From: Adenophora triphylla var. japonica
Taxonomy: Eukaryota > Streptophyta > Magnoliopsida > Asterales > Campanulaceae
Reading direction: 5' to 3'
DNA: 64,000 bases
NCBI GenBank assembly: GCA_022495995.1
Contig: JAFEMH010002443.1
Coordinates: forward strand, 62,001 to 126,000
The notes beneath the pieces were generated by a model. It did no database searches. It was given only the letters and a program-made list of their open reading frames with translations, and was not told the DNA's origin. Shown here one piece after another: positions 22,476 through 34,764 of the stretch. Every line of letters begins with the position of its first letter. The first letter of the stretch is position 1. The position numbers and the translations under genes are program-made.

Positions 22476-24649
22476 TTACAGATTGGCACGTGTCGGACAA
22501 TTTGGTTTTTCATGTGATTGGCCCACTTTACCACAACCATGGCAACATCTGCTTTTGCAATTTTTCGACTTTGCTAATGCCTTCTCTTTCCCTCCTTTAA
22601 GTCTTTTCCCATACCCCTTTGCTCGCACTAGATCCGGTTCATTATAACTTCTTTCAATAATACATGAACCATGCACACTACTACCGATTATTATTGGATT
22701 GCTACCAATCAGATTACTTCCAATTGAATTACAATGAAATTGGGCAATCTGCTCCTTAATGCTACGGAGTCCATCCTCCAATATCTTTCTTGTTTCTTCG
22801 AGTGCTAAAGTTGTGTCAACTAAATCCAATGACAATTGTATAAATTGACTTCGCATCAAAACATAAGATTTATCCTCTTTTATATGCACGCCTTTATCAT
22901 CCACCCTTGTTCCCAATTTTGCAGACTTGGTCCACCTTTTCAAAATGTATTTCTTTGTCAATAACTCAACATCATCAACTTTCATCAAATATACTATGAT
23001 ATGCCGACATGGTATCCAATCGCTTTCAAACTTTTTACAACCACGAGAAACAAAATCCAAGTCTTTGTCATAAACAAGTTCACGAACTTTACATGCTTCG
23101 ATTATCTTTCTTTGAATATGATAAACACGATGCTTGTCAGTTTCTCTAACAAGATGGATATTATAGTTAAGGCAGCGTTCAAATTCATTCTCAATTTTGT
23201 AATACATATTATGCATGTAAATATTGACCAATTGCACCAAAAAGTCTTGCTTTATTCTGATTTTAGGCTTCTAAAACAGAATCTTTGTGATATGCCATCA
23301 TCGTCTTGACGTTGTCGTAAAAGTCCCCTTCCAAACTATATCATAAATCCACCAATGAATTGCCTTTTGAGACAAATTTCTTGAAAAATGAATGACCACT
23401 CTCAGCTCATTGACTACTTGACATATTTGCTATTATTAACATATGCAAGAATCCATCTTGACCGAATTTTATATATCTCTTAAACCATTTATTCTCCCCT
23501 AGCCCACTTTTAATAATAAGACTTTCCCATTGTAAGTCAAATTCTACTAGGCTCTCAGACTTTCGAATGCAATCCAAAAACTCATCTTTATATTTATTAT
23601 ACTTGATTGCATCAATTTTCTCTGAAAACTTCATTAAAATATGTCAACTACAATACCTATGATATGTATTTGGAAGAACAATAGGAAATGATGCAGTCAT
23701 TGTTGGGTCTTGATCAGTAATAATCATCTTCGGAGCATCACCGGGCATACTTTCCAAAAATTGATTAAATAGCCAAATGAAATCATCAACGCTCTCGTGA
23801 TTCAAAAAATCGCAACCAAAAATAATTGTTTGACCGTGATGGTTAACCCCCATAGTTGGTGCAAAAATTAAACCATACGTACCTTGATGTTGAATCAGAC
23901 CAAAAACACCGGGTTATCTTTTGTTCTTCATCAGCCTCAATTTTAAAAGTAAATGATGGATTCCTAGCTTGTTCCAATTTCAAGTACTCATGGAACATCT
24001 CACCGTCGTATCCTTTCTTATCAACACGCATATCCCTTTCATGATTATACAATTCTCTCTGTGTGCACCCAATATTTTCTAAACCGCCACATTGCACTCC
24101 AAGAAAACAAAATTGTTGATGTTGTGGTATTGTCGCCATAGACATCTATTTTGGTAAAGACTTTGTTGCAGCTGAAACTTTACGATAAGACCTTAAAAGG
24201 TGAACCTTACTTGGTGTTCATAATTGGTGGCTATGCCCCTCTTTAAAAACTGTAACAATATATTTATCGGAGGAGTTTGACCTTAAAACTGTAAGTTTTT
24301 CTTTACAATCCTCACCTATACTTCCCTGACGCCTTTTCTTTCCAACTTCACCAACTCTTGAAGATTTTCCTTCTTGATAACAAACAAACTCCTTCCTCCT
24401 TATCACGTCACTTTCTTTCTCTTTCTTAGTAGTCCAAGCAAGTATACTAAACCCAGCTGCTTTAGCATAAGCATTATAGAATGTGAAAACATCTTCTACT
24501 GTCTCAATTTTTTGTCCTCTTAATGGACTCAACTCATCTGATACTTGAGGAGTATACGTATAATTATCTTCTCCGGATTCTAACTCTACATTAACTTCAT
24601 TATTCAAATTTTCCGAGCTTTTCCCATCTCCATTGTCCAAGTTTTCCAT
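22476..24649 (-). pseudogene. FAR1-related (FRS/MULE transposase-derived) gene, broken
   Basis: Minus-strand pieces in order: acidic N-terminus and FAR1 DNA-binding domain (24649-24218; FYNAYAKAAGFSI.., RRKEFVCYQEGK.., FKEGHSHQL). Next, a linker and the start of the MULE transposase domain (24145-23843; KKGYDGEMFHEYLKLEQARNPSF, FWSDSTSR). Then the core (23853-23644; GVNHHGQTIIFGC, FIWLFNQFLESMPG, IITDQDPTM), 23634-23407, and a C-part with a SWIM zinc finger (22920-23060; C-x-K.., WIPCRHIIVYLM) and a CHGCGKVGQSHEKPNC zinc knuckle ending at 22476. Frames shift at least four times, with stops. The segment that should hold the first catalytic aspartate (DTTY..) is degraded. FAR1/FRS proteins are transcription factors domesticated from MULE transposases; a dead Jittery/FAR1-type transposon is equally possible. 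Confidence 0.75.
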
Positions 24650-25790
24650 TTTTACAAAACTCTACCCTGGTAAAGAAATATAAAATCTGAACACATTGAT
24701 AGGGACAACATACATACTATCACGAATTTAGAAAAAAAAACATTTAAAGACAATTTTTGGTATGCGACAAATGTGTGCGTGCAGGAAGAGAATGATTTTT
24801 GTTACAACCGATTACGTGTCTAAGATGAATAGGCATAGAAATCCATGTGTTTTAAGGTGATATGAGGTTGTTTGTGATGAAAGGGTTTTTAAATTACTCC
24901 ATCTTTCCAAAATAAATGAAAACACTGTTTTCATAGAATTGAAATTAAAAGATTATAACGAAAATCTCATACAATGGAAAAGAGAGTGAGAGCTTGAAGA
25001 AATTACCCGATGTGTAATGAAATTGCGAAGGGAGAATCACAAAACCGAAACCTTATTGAGCAAATAGGTCCCGGGGAAGAAGATATTGTCGGGGAAGGAG
25101 AGTTCGCACACAAAAAGAAATATTGGGGATGAAGAAATATTTACAATATCAATTATAATATTGTCTTATATCCTCGATCAATTCTTCCAAGTTCCAGGTG
25201 AAGCCCATCATCATCTAACAGGAGCAGATCGTCAATGTGAACTGTATATAGACGGTTGGCTTCTTCTCCACGATTTGCTTGTTCATGACAGATCTCCGAC
25301 CCTTTTTAATGGCCTCTCCTCCTTAGGGAAGAAATAAATCCGATTTGTATTTTTATCCATGGAGGAAAAATACATAGCGGTATAGGGTTTCTTGTAGGCG
25401 TAGTGGATGAGCGGTGGCAAAGCCGTGGTGGAGTAGAGAAATAGGATTTTGGAAATTGCGAATTAGGGCAAAATTTGAGGAATTTGGTGTGTAGGGTTAG
25501 AATTTATGTTATTAATTGCTAGTTACGTAATTAAGTGGTTCGGTTCAAACTGCGATTTGAGATCGAATCAAATCATGTGGTTTGTTTCAATTTTCAAATA
25601 CGAATTATTTGGTTCGGTATTAAATATTGGCAAATCACGTGGCTCGGTTGGTTTCTGGTCTAACCCTCCCAAACCAAACCAAACCCAACCGAACTATGAT
25701 TTGAGACCGAGACAGAAGCAACAAATCAAATTGTCACCAAACCAAGTTACATAGATAAGGGTTTGTTTGGTTAACTAGTTAACCTCTTAG
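24650..25790. other. Intergenic downstream/upstream of the FAR1-like pseudogene
   Basis: No supported gene. 25540-25750 is rich in GGTTCGGTT / AACCAAACC motifs, as in hAT subterminal regions, but no terminal repeat was identified. Confidence 0.45.
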
Positions 25791-26372
25791 GGTGCGTTTG
25801 TTAACCAATAATCTCTTAATTCTAAACATTTTAAGAGATTATAAAATTAAGCTTGTTTGGTAATGAAATATCAAATCATTTAAAAAATTAAGAATGTTTT
25901 AAAAATAGCTATTAATTTTAAGTTGGGGTATATGAGCCTTAAAAATAGCTCTTAACAAGGTAATAGTGGGAAAGCGAAGAAAAGGGAATGAGTTCAAATC
26001 CATATATCAACATATTTGACTTATTATATTTTGTTATACCTAAAAAATTCTTTTATTAAAATACTTATTTATGAATGATAATTTATTTATTTTATAATTA
26101 TTAAGCTATTGAAATAATATATTTGTTATTTTTTAAGAAATAGGACTATTTATTTTAGAAGATATGAAGAAAATAATATAAGTGAGAAGAAAATAATTCA
26201 AACAATTTTTTTGAGTGTTAGTTGAAATTTTAATTAAATTGAGATATTAGTGATTTGTCATTATTAAACAAACTTAAACTTTTATAATTCAGCAACTTAA
26301 TAGTTTCAGCCCTACTTTTTCAGATTTACTTTTTTCAGAGCTTAATTTTAAGTTTTACCAAACAGACCCTTC
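25791..26372. mobile_element. hAT-like MITE, first of a tandem pair
   Basis: Starts AGGGTGCGTTTGTTAACCAA and ends TTACCAAACAGACCCT, imperfect inverted termini of the GGGTGCGTTTG type. About 580 bp, AT-rich, no ORF. Confidence 0.65.
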
Positions 26373-27012
26373 ATTTGGAACACTTTAAGAGATTAAAAAG
26401 TTAAGCTTGTTTGATAAGATAAATTTAAATAACTTAATTAATTAAGATTGTCTTAGAAAAAAATATTAATTTGAAGTTGGAAATGGGAGTCTTAAGAAAG
26501 TAAGAGGAAGAAAGAAAGAGAAAAAAAATGAATGAGTTCAAATTCATCCATCAATATATTTTATTTATTTACTTATTGCTACTTTCCTTTGTTTAAATAT
26601 TTTAACTTCTCATATAAATTATATTTGACTAAGCATTAAAATGTAATTTTCTTAATATTAAATTATCGATAATATTTTTAATAAAGTATCATAATTAAAT
26701 TTTCTTCATTTTTATTAAGGTTTAGTCAAGTTGACCAAACTAGTCAAGATAAATTTTATATTGGAACAAATGAAATACAAAAAAAAAATTATAAAAATAT
26801 AATCTAATTATGTTTATGATAACTTTATTTTTATTATACAATCATTAAGATTATTCAAATAATTTACAATATTGAGTTGAAATTTTGATTAAATTCAGAT
26901 ATAAGTGGTTTGTCATTATTAAACAAACTCAAGTATTAAAATTCAGCAACTTAATAATTTCAGCTCTACATTTTCAGACCTTAATTTTCATTTTTACCAA
27001 ACATGCCCTTCT
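26373..27012. mobile_element. hAT-like MITE, second diverged copy in tandem
   Basis: Aligns with the preceding copy at its start (ACTTTAAGAGATTAAAAAGTTAAGCTTGTTTGAT), middle (AATGAGTTCAAAT.CAT..ATCAA.ATATTT) and end (ATTTTTACCAAACATGCCCTT). The two copies are head to tail, directly adjacent. Confidence 0.6.
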
Positions 27013-27058
27013 TAATCCCCGTTTTTGTATCTTATTTAATATTTTTGTATATTTATTA

Positions 27059-27387
27059 ATGATGCGTATGCTTCGATGGATGTGCGGTCATACAAGAAAG
27101 GATCGATTGGAGAATGAGGTGATCAGAGGTAAAGTAGGAGTTGCGCCCATTGAGGATAAAATGAGGGAAAATCGTCTGAGGTGGTTTGGACATGTGAGAA
27201 GGAGATCGAGTGATGCACCAGTTAGGAGGCCGGAACAGTGGAGAAATGATAAAATGGCGAGGAGTAGGGGAAGACCCAAACAAACTTGGATTAGAGTGAT
27301 TGAGAATGATATGAGTTTACTTGGAGTGGATGAAAGTATGGTGTCGAAGAGGCCGGAGTAGGGGACAAAAATCCATGTGGGGGGCTG

Positions 27388-27419
<32 letters not shown>

Positions 27420-27524
27420 TTATTTATTTATTTATTTATTTTTATTTTTTTCCAACAACCTTTTCTTACGATGACATATGAGGATTCATGTTAGCCGATC
27501 CCAAATTATTTTGGGACTAAGGCT

Positions 27525-27565
<41 letters not shown>

Positions 27566-27566
27566 G
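27059..27566 (+). mobile_element. RTE-type LINE, 5'-truncated, with (TTG)n tail
   Basis: 27059-27361 encodes the C-terminus of a LINE ORF2 ([16 protein letters not shown].., [37 protein letters not shown]), a well-known signature of plant RTE elements. The 3'UTR has an AT-rich microsatellite, then GGATTCATGTTAGCCGATCC and a (TTG) run at about 27528-27566, as is typical of RTE tails. The ORF is open to its TAG but lacks endonuclease and reverse transcriptase. Confidence 0.85.
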
Positions 27567-27659
27567 GCCTCTCTTTCTCTAAGTCTCTCTCTTCCTCCAA
27601 CTTTCCTCTTCAACATACGCATCTTTCGCTATTCCTCCGTGATCATAGGATATTTAAAC

Positions 27660-27920
27660 AAATCTGATAATGAGTTGTGGTCTGAATCGTGGTTTGAACC
27701 GTAGCCTAAACCATGGTCTGAACCACGATATGTATTGCAGTTTGAACTACAGTTTGGACCACAAAGTCTGAACTGTGGTTTAAACCACATAATTGAACTG
27801 CGACTTGAACAAATCGAACCAAATCATAGCGATTTTGTTCGATTGAATTTTTTTCATGGTTCGATTTGACCTAAAAAATATTCAAATCGATAACTAGTGG
27901 CTCGGTAAGTAAATTCGTCC
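27660..27920. repeat. GGTTTGAAC/GTTCAAACC-type inverted motif cluster
   Basis: Around ten diverged copies of CTGAACCGTGGTTTGAAC in alternating sense, giving short inverted repeats (for example GTGGTTTGAAC / GTTTAAACCAC). Likely the subterminal region of a hAT-type element; no termini identified. Confidence 0.55.
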
Positions 27921-27960
27921 AAATCAAAACAAACCTAACCATTTACACTTCTACTACATA

Positions 27961-28404
27961 CTCTCTTTGTCCCACCCGAAAAAACACAAAATAAGTTTTG
28001 CACGAGAATAAGAAGATTGTATAGTGGAATAAGTGTTAAAAGTATGAAAAGTGGGGTATTAGAGAAAATGTAGGCTAGTAAATAGTAAGTGGATAATTAT
28101 TGTGAATATAACAAGTGGGTCTTATAAATAAATAAATATTTAAAAAATCCATTTTACGAGAGTGTTTTTTTAAATAGGACATACAAAATGAAATTTTATA
28201 CTCCCTCCGTCCCTGAAAAATTGTCCCATTTGTCATTTTGGCTTGTCCCAAAAAGTATGTCCCATTTCTAAACTTAAGCATGAATGTTAGTGCAAATCTA
28301 CTAAGGTACAAGAAGGTGAAGCTCTTCCTTAATAATTGCAAAATGTACAACAGGACAATCTTTTAGGGACGGAGAGAGTATTTTTTTGAATGGGATGGAA
28401 GGAG
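27961..28404. mobile_element. Stowaway-like MITE interrupted by another MITE
   Basis: Outer termini CTCTCTTTGTCCCACCCG after TA and GAATGGGATGGAAGGAG before TA. Removing 28201-28378 restores one continuous element. Confidence 0.75.
28201..28378. mobile_element. Stowaway MITE nested in a MITE
   Basis: 178 bp, CTCCCTCCGTCCCTGAAAAATTGTCC ... GGACAATCTTTTAGGGACGGAGAGAG, TA duplications. Confidence 0.9.
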
Positions 28405-29448
28405 TATATTATATGATCAATTTCGCCCAACAATCTCTTCTCCGCTTTCTTCCGTTTCTCCCGCACTACGCACGCACCGTGGATTCGTGAACTGAAGAGT
28501 TTTCTTTATAAACAAAGATAGTACTCCCTCTGTTCCAAAATTCCAAAATGTTTGTCTTATTTGATTTTTTTTTGTTGAATTTTGACCACAAATTTATGTG
28601 AGATTATTCATGTTCATGAAATTCTAAAAGTTGTTGTTGAAAGTTTCGTGTAGCTAGGAAGCACAATCAACTTCAACAGACAACGGATGTGAGTACAGAT
28701 GTGTCTCACAACTGTCAACACATCCACAGATAATGCAGCGGAATAAAACAAATTAAATGCAATAACACACGAATTATATACGCTTACTGATCTATGAGAT
28801 CAGCAAACTAGGCTTACGCCCAAAAACTTTTCACTATAAAAACTTTTGTTGCTTACAAAAACAAATAAGTGAAAAACTAAAATATGAAAATACTAAATGA
28901 GTTCTAATCACCTTCTATGACAAGAACAACTCCCCTTTCCCAAGTAGGACCTATTCTAGTCAGAAGTAAAACAAAGAACTCTATGAAAACCTAGATGTGA
29001 GTTACGGATGTAAGGCACAACCTTCACTCACAACCTAAAATACAAAGTCGAAAACTATGAAGAATATGTATGTTTCTCTCAGAATTTCCGTAGCTTCTCT
29101 TGTGCTAAATGCCTTGTATTTATATGCACTTTGGAGAAGATCTTCAAGTAATCAACTTCTTCCTTTGTGAGATCTCTTTTCCTATAAGAAAACATAAACC
29201 ACACTCATAAGGAAATAGAATATTAGTAGGTTAGTCCTAATATAAAACTATGTACATAAATAAAAGATATTTATTTTATTTACAATGTCCTAGTCAAAGT
29301 AGGACAATAATAAATCTTCCATGAAAGTTCCAAAATCTTCTTACCATAATAAAAGTGTATTGAAATAAGGAAACAAGAATTTGTTCCCTAAAAAGCTCAC
29401 GCTTTCAATCTCCCCCTATTTTGGACTTTCTGGTCAAAATCAAAGATT

Positions 29449-29527
29449 TATACAACAACAACGACAAAGTCTTAGTCCCAAAATAATTTGGGGTCGGCTA
29501 ACATGAATCCTCATATGTTATCGTGAA
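29449..29527 (-). mobile_element. Tail fragment of the same RTE LINE
   Basis: Reverse complement of the LINE 3' end seen at 27470-27540 (ACAACAACAACG.., AGTCTTAGTCCCAAAATAATTT, CTAACATGAATCCTCATATG). It lies between the env-position ORF and the 3' LTR of the Copia. Confidence 0.85.
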
Positions 29528-29800
29528 AAAATAAAAATAAAAAAATTAAATTAAATTAAAAACATAACTCCCCCTGAATGGATGTGTGTCCAGATGTGTT
29601 AACACATCTACACATAAAAACTGCATAAACCAAGTTAGAGCAGAATACTAGCAGTTCATTAAAAAGCAAAAACAAAAACAACCATTCAGCAACATCCTAA
29701 TTAAAGTTATTACAACCCATTGTTTAAAACTAAAACAGAAATTAAAAATTGTCTTAAAAACCATCAAAAACAACTATTAAGAAGTCTTCTCCCCCTTAAT

Positions 29801-31894
29801 TTAAAGTTTCCAGCTCCTCCAGCCAGCAGCAGAGACAGCAGCATCCCAAACTCTATTTCCAGCAGCAGCAGCAGGTTCATCTCCCCCTTTTTGAGCAGAA
29901 AGATTAGCATGCCATTTGAGAATTCTAGCCTTAAGGGCCTTGAGATTATTGGCATGAGCAATGGAGGCTTGAAGTTGATCAGATAAAGCAGAGGAATGAG
30001 ATTCAGCAACTGCAATTTCAGCATCCAAATCCTTCATTTGAGCATCAAAAGGATCTTCAGATGTGGGTTCAGATGTGTCCACATCTGGCATAGCAATTTC
30101 AGGGACAGTACCCAAAGAGAGATCAACATATCTTTGCTTAGGGTCTAGAAGGGTTTTGGTCTCCTTAAACAAATCAAACTTTTCAACCTTTTCTTCACTT
30201 TTCTCAGGCTTAACACCATTTGCAATCAGAATTTGAGAGATTAGAGAGGGATAGGGTAAAGACCACTTCTTAGAGGGTGACTCTCCATAGGCACAGATTT
30301 TCCTAAAAATGAAATCTCCAAAATTGATATTCCTATTAATACCCAACCTATAAGTAAATCAGCTTGCACCCTAGTCACAGAGGTCTTGTTATTTGAGGGG
30401 TACAGGTTGGCAGCAAGAACAGTATGCAAGAAACAATAAAGAGAGGAGAGTGAATCACTTCCCAAATCTTTTGGCTTTACAGGCCAAGATGTCACTTTGC
30501 CATGGGTGATGGCAGACACAAGTTCTTCATCAGACACTCCAACCAATTGATCCACAGAATTATCCAAGCCAAGAAAATCATTGATAACAGCAGGGAAAAA
30601 GGGGACAAAATTTCCTCTAACATAGACAGAGAGGGGAGAGTAGCATCTATCTAGTCCTTTGGTCAAGTTGGCATAAAATTCATACACCATCTTAGGATAG
30701 AATGGGAGAGGGTGATCCACAGTTAAAAACAAGCCTCTCTCTTCAAAGAATTTATCCATACCCAATTTAAGGAAAGTTTCCCTATCTCTTCTCATCTCCA
30801 CAATAAAGACCTTATTAGAAATCAGACCATATCTTTCAGAGGCATTCTTGGTTAAAAATTTCTTAGAAAAGGGTTTAGGGGAAGCAGTAATGGAAAGAGT
30901 TGAAGAATTACCCTTATCAGCCTTCTTTCTGGTGGATGTGCGCCTGGATGTGTGTACATCTTCAGACACATCCTTTGCAGGAGCTTGCTCTTTGACAGAT
31001 TCCACCTCTGTCTCATCACCAGAAGAGGTATCCTTTTCTTGGTCCTCTTTTTCTTGTTCAAGTTCATCTTTCCCTAGCTTGAAATTGGCATCTGAGACAG
31101 TATCATCACTATCATAGCTAGACTCAGATTCATAAGCTTCTTCCTCAATGGGCTCTAGGTCTGTAGCAGCCACCTTTTTCTTGCCTTTTAACTCCATCAA
31201 GATATTTGTCATGGGCTCCTCATCACTAAACGCAGATGAATCATCAACAGGATTTGTATCCTCAGGGACAGGAGCATCAATAACAGGAGTAGGAGCAAGG
31301 ATAATTGGATCAGAAAGCTTACTAGGAGAGGATGGAACAGGATCAATGGGTTCAGCATGGGGAATAGTTTCAGATGGAGCAATAACAGGGTCAACAACTG
31401 AGGGAGGAGGATTTGAGGGTTGAGCCCTAGTTCTAACAAGAGGAGCAATTACCTCTTCTTCTTCTTCTTCTTCTTCGTCATCACATGCTATGGCAGTAGA
31501 GGGCTTCCCACCTGGTTTCTTCAAGTTCTTCAGCTTGTCAGCTTCTGACAGTTTCCTAACTATGCGATCGTCGTAGATTGCGTTGGGGAACTGGAATCGC
31601 AGCATGGCCTAAGGGTTTTGCTGGAGTTAGCTTCCTCTTTTTAGTTGAAGAAGGTTCAACAGAGGGAGGAACAGGGGCGACAATCGATGGTTGTATAACC
31701 GGAGAGATTGGAGCATTAGGGTTTTCAGAAGGTGTTGGAACAGACACGGGTTCCAATGTAGGAGATTTAGAGGGAGATCGTTCCATTGAGGAGCTCAACG
31801 AGGATGAAGGAGGAGGAATTTCAGCAAGAAATTTCGCTATTACAGGGTTGGAGGTAACTGGAGCTTCAGCAATGGCGACAGAGCAGGGGCTCAA
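29801..31894 (-). pseudogene. Env-position ORF of the SIRE-like Copia (putative plant transposon protein domain), two frameshifts
   Basis: Three overlapping frames, 31894-31556, 31605-30241 and 30346-29801, read as one protein of about 690 aa with breaks near 31600 and 30345. In order: a Pro/Ser-rich start, a poly-Glu stretch, a long acidic disordered region, a folded domain (about 30870-30300; SERYGLISNKVFIVEMRRDRE, PLSVYVRGNFVPFFPAVIND, FLGL) that matches the 'putative plant transposon protein' domain frequent in plant retroelements, and a C-terminal coiled coil (AEIAVAESHSSALSDQLQAS). Such ORFs sit where retroviral env would be in SIRE1 elements. I see no convincing signal peptide or membrane anchor, and I infer no infectivity. 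Confidence 0.7.
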
Positions 31895-31901
31895 TGTCTA
31901 A

Positions 31902-33039
31902 GACGTCTTCCTCTCGAATGATTGAATGATCAGCCATTTAAACACCTCAAGAGCGTTAGGTTGAACAGTAACAAGAAATTAATTGCAATGTGTGTGAGAT
32001 TGTGTGCAAAAGAAAGGAAGAACAAAAGGTTTTAGCAAGAGTTTATGGGGGATGGGACGGATGTGAGGTCTAATTAATACTCACAGCTCCCCCTTTTCAA
32101 CTGAAACTTGGAATCCTTCTCCAAAAAGGTTTCACACAACCCAAATACCTTAGGAGTCCTCCAACGGCTAGAAACCTTTGAGATTACCACACACAACCAC
32201 CTTCGAAGAAATAGGGGATTAAAATAAAACAAGATTTTGATAGATTTTTATGGAAACAAAAATAGTTCAGCCATATCTTTATTAAAAAAGAGAATCCCAA
32301 TCGAATTTTCCAACATTTTCAAACAAGGAATGATACACACCTTTTTCTTTTATGAAAGATAATGGAGATCAAAAACCTATAAAATCAAATAATGAATTAA
32401 GAAAGAAAATTAATTAACTAGTATATTTACAAAGCTCCTATATGTCCTAAAAAATGCAGTATGCCTAGCATGATGCAAACACACAGGTGATAGAAATATT
32501 CTTAGCTTATGGATATGACATAGGATGTGAGTCACATTTGGGGACACATTTAGATCACAAAAAGTCAATGAGCAATAATCCAATCTGCACAGTCTCTAGG
32601 ATGCATTCACCAAATTTTTTTTGTTGTGGATTTTTGCATTGTGAGTAGCTTTCACTTTACTTGATCCCAAAGATAGCCCTTTTTCCCAATGATCTTGTCA
32701 AGTTTGATTTCAAGTTTTCTTATGAAAATCACTTGATCACAATGGTCTGGCTTCATACTAAGGGTGAAGCAGCTGTTTCTCACATATATTTTTTTTTCTT
32801 TTTATAGCACCCACTTTGAGATACCTAGGAAGGTTATATCAAGTCATCAAAAGATGATATGAACAGGAAGTGCTCACAATTAAGTGATCAAAAATAATGT
32901 CAAAGATGAAGACTCACAAGTGATCACACTGAGAAATTTCGTGCTAATGCATGATATTTTTTGATTTTTGATTTTTTATAAAAAAAAATTCAGTTAATCT
33001 AATATACAGATGTGTTAGAGGATGTGAGACACATTTGTG
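31902..33039 (-). mobile_element. Non-coding spacer of the SIRE-like Copia
   Basis: Lies between RNase H and the env-position ORF; carries no supported ORF. It contains repeated short words GATGTGAGNCACAT (32525, 33013), also found in the LTRs as GGATGTGAGTACAGATGTG. Confidence 0.5.
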
Positions 33040-33870
33040 CTCACAATCTTAGATATCACACAAACCAAAAGACTTCCTCAAGGAGGAAAATTTCTCCAAA
33101 TCTAATGCCTTTGTAAATATATCAGCCAATTGATTTTCAGTCCCAACAAATTCCAGACACACAGTTTTTTATTCTACAAGATCTCTAATGAAATGATGTC
33201 TAATATCAATGTGCTTTGTTCTAGAATATTGGACAGGATCTTTAGATATGTCCAAGGCACTTTTGTTATCACAAAAAGCAGTCAAAATTTTGCTATTTAA
33301 TCCATAATCTTTCAACATTTGATTCATCCAAAGCAGTTGTGTGCATCAACTCTCAAGGGCAACATATTCAGCCTCAGCAGTGGATAAGGACACACAATTC
33401 TGCTTCCTACTATACCAAGACACAAGGTTATTTTTTAGGTAGAAACATCCACCTGTGGTACTCTTTCTATCATCACTATTTCCAGCCCAATCAAAATATG
33501 TGTACCCAACCAAATTGGTGTTTGTTTCTTTGGAGTAATGCAGTCCTAGGTTCACAGTCCCACTCACATATCTAATGATTCTTTTCAAGGCTTTCAGATA
33601 GGACACCTTAGGATTGGCTTGGTATCTTGCACAGAGACACACACTGTACATAATATCAGGTCTACTTGCAGTGAGGTAAAGCAGACTTCCTATCATGCTT
33701 CTGTACAATGTTTGATCAACACTCTCACCATCAGAATCATGACTTAGCTTTTGGAAAGATTCCATTGGTGTTCTTTGATGTGAAGAGTGTTCAAGCTCAA
33801 ACTTTTTCACAAGATTCTTGGCATACTTAGACTGTGAGATGAACATGCCATCTTTGAAGAGTGTTCGTGT
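33040..33870 (-). pseudogene. Copia reverse transcriptase C-terminus and RNase H
   Basis: Minus strand from about 33866: LFKDGMFISQSKYAKNLVKKF, LTASRPDIMYSVCLCARYQ (end of RT), then RNase H with STTGGCFYLKNNLVSWYSRKQ and CVSLSTAEAEYVAL. A stop at 33346 follows VALES; the frame goes on with QLLWMNQMLKDYG, CDNKSALDISKDPVQYSRTK and HIDIRHHFIRDLVE to about 33080. Catalytic acidic residues of RNase H (E of AEAEY, D of CDN) are present. Truncated at the N-side by the deletion that joins it to the LTR. Confidence 0.85.
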
Positions 33871-34764
33871 AGCTAGGAAGCACAATCAATTTCAACAGAC
33901 AACGGATGTGAGTACAGATGTGTCTTACAACTGTCCACACATCCACAGATAATGCAGCGGAATAAAACAAATTAAATGCAATAACACACGAATTATATAC
34001 GCTTACTGATCTATGAGATCAGCAAACTAGGCTTACTCTCAAAAACTTTTCACTATAAAAACTTTTGTTGCTTACAAAAACAAATAAGTGAAAAACTAAA
34101 ATATGAAAATACTAAATTAATGAGTTCTAATCACCTTCTATGATAAGAACAACTCCCCTTTCTCAAGTAGGACCTATTCTAGTCAGAAGTAAAACAAAGA
34201 ACTCTATGAAAACCTAGATGTGAGTTACGGATGTAAGGCACAACCTTCACTCACAACCTAAAATATAAAGTCAAAAACTATGAAGAATATGTATGTTTCT
34301 CTCAGAATTTCCGTAGCTTCTCTTGTACTAAATGCCTTGTATTTATATGCACTTTGGAGAAGATCTTCAAGTAATCAACTTCTTCCTTTGTGAGATCTCT
34401 TTTCCTATAAGAAAACATAAACCACACTCACAAGGAAATGAAATATTAGTAGGTTAGTCCTAATATAAAACTATGTACATAAATAAAAGATATTTACTTT
34501 ATTTACAATGTCCTAGTCAAAGTAGGACAATAATAAATCTTCCATGAAAGTTTCAAAATCTTCTTACCATAATAGAAGTGTATTGAAATAAGGAAACAAG
34601 AATTTGTTCCCTAAAAAGCTCACGCTTTCAGTTGTTGATAATATTATTAATGGTGAATCAATAGAAATTTTTAAAATTTCATGAACATAATTAAATTGTC
34701 ATATATTTGTGATTAAAATTCAACAAACAAATCAAATGGAACAAACATTTTAAAACGGAGGAAG

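Larger units (their letters stand above)
28638..34630 (-). mobile_element. SIRE/Maximus-like Copia retrotransposon with an env-position ORF, internally deleted
   Basis: The two LTRs are about 770 bp (28638-29407, the 3' LTR; about 33867-34630, the 5' LTR) and nearly identical. They begin TGAAAGCGTGAGC and end CACGAAACTTTCA on the minus strand, with GTTGT target duplications at 28633-28637 and 34631-34635. The purine tract AATAGGGGGAGAT lies just before the 3' LTR. The 5' LTR is fused directly to the C-terminal reverse transcriptase/RNase H region, so PBS, gag, protease, integrase and most of RT are deleted. Between RNase H and the 3' LTR is a long extra ORF, as in SIRE1-type elements. The close match of the LTRs suggests a recent insertion. 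Confidence 0.88.
28524..34764. mobile_element. Stowaway-like MITE split by a 6-kb Copia
   Basis: Left part 28524-28637 (CTCCCTCTGTTCCAAAATTCC.. after TA) and right part 34631-34764 (..TTTTAAAACGGAGGAAG before TA) form one MITE with complementary arms (CACAAATTTATG / CATATATTTGTG; TTGTTGAATTTTGAC region mirrored at 34717). Confidence 0.8.

Noticed and set aside
29801..31894. Retroviral envelope / infectious element
   Set aside because: Only position resembles env; no signal peptide, cleavage site or membrane anchor is seen and the element lacks gag and most of pol.
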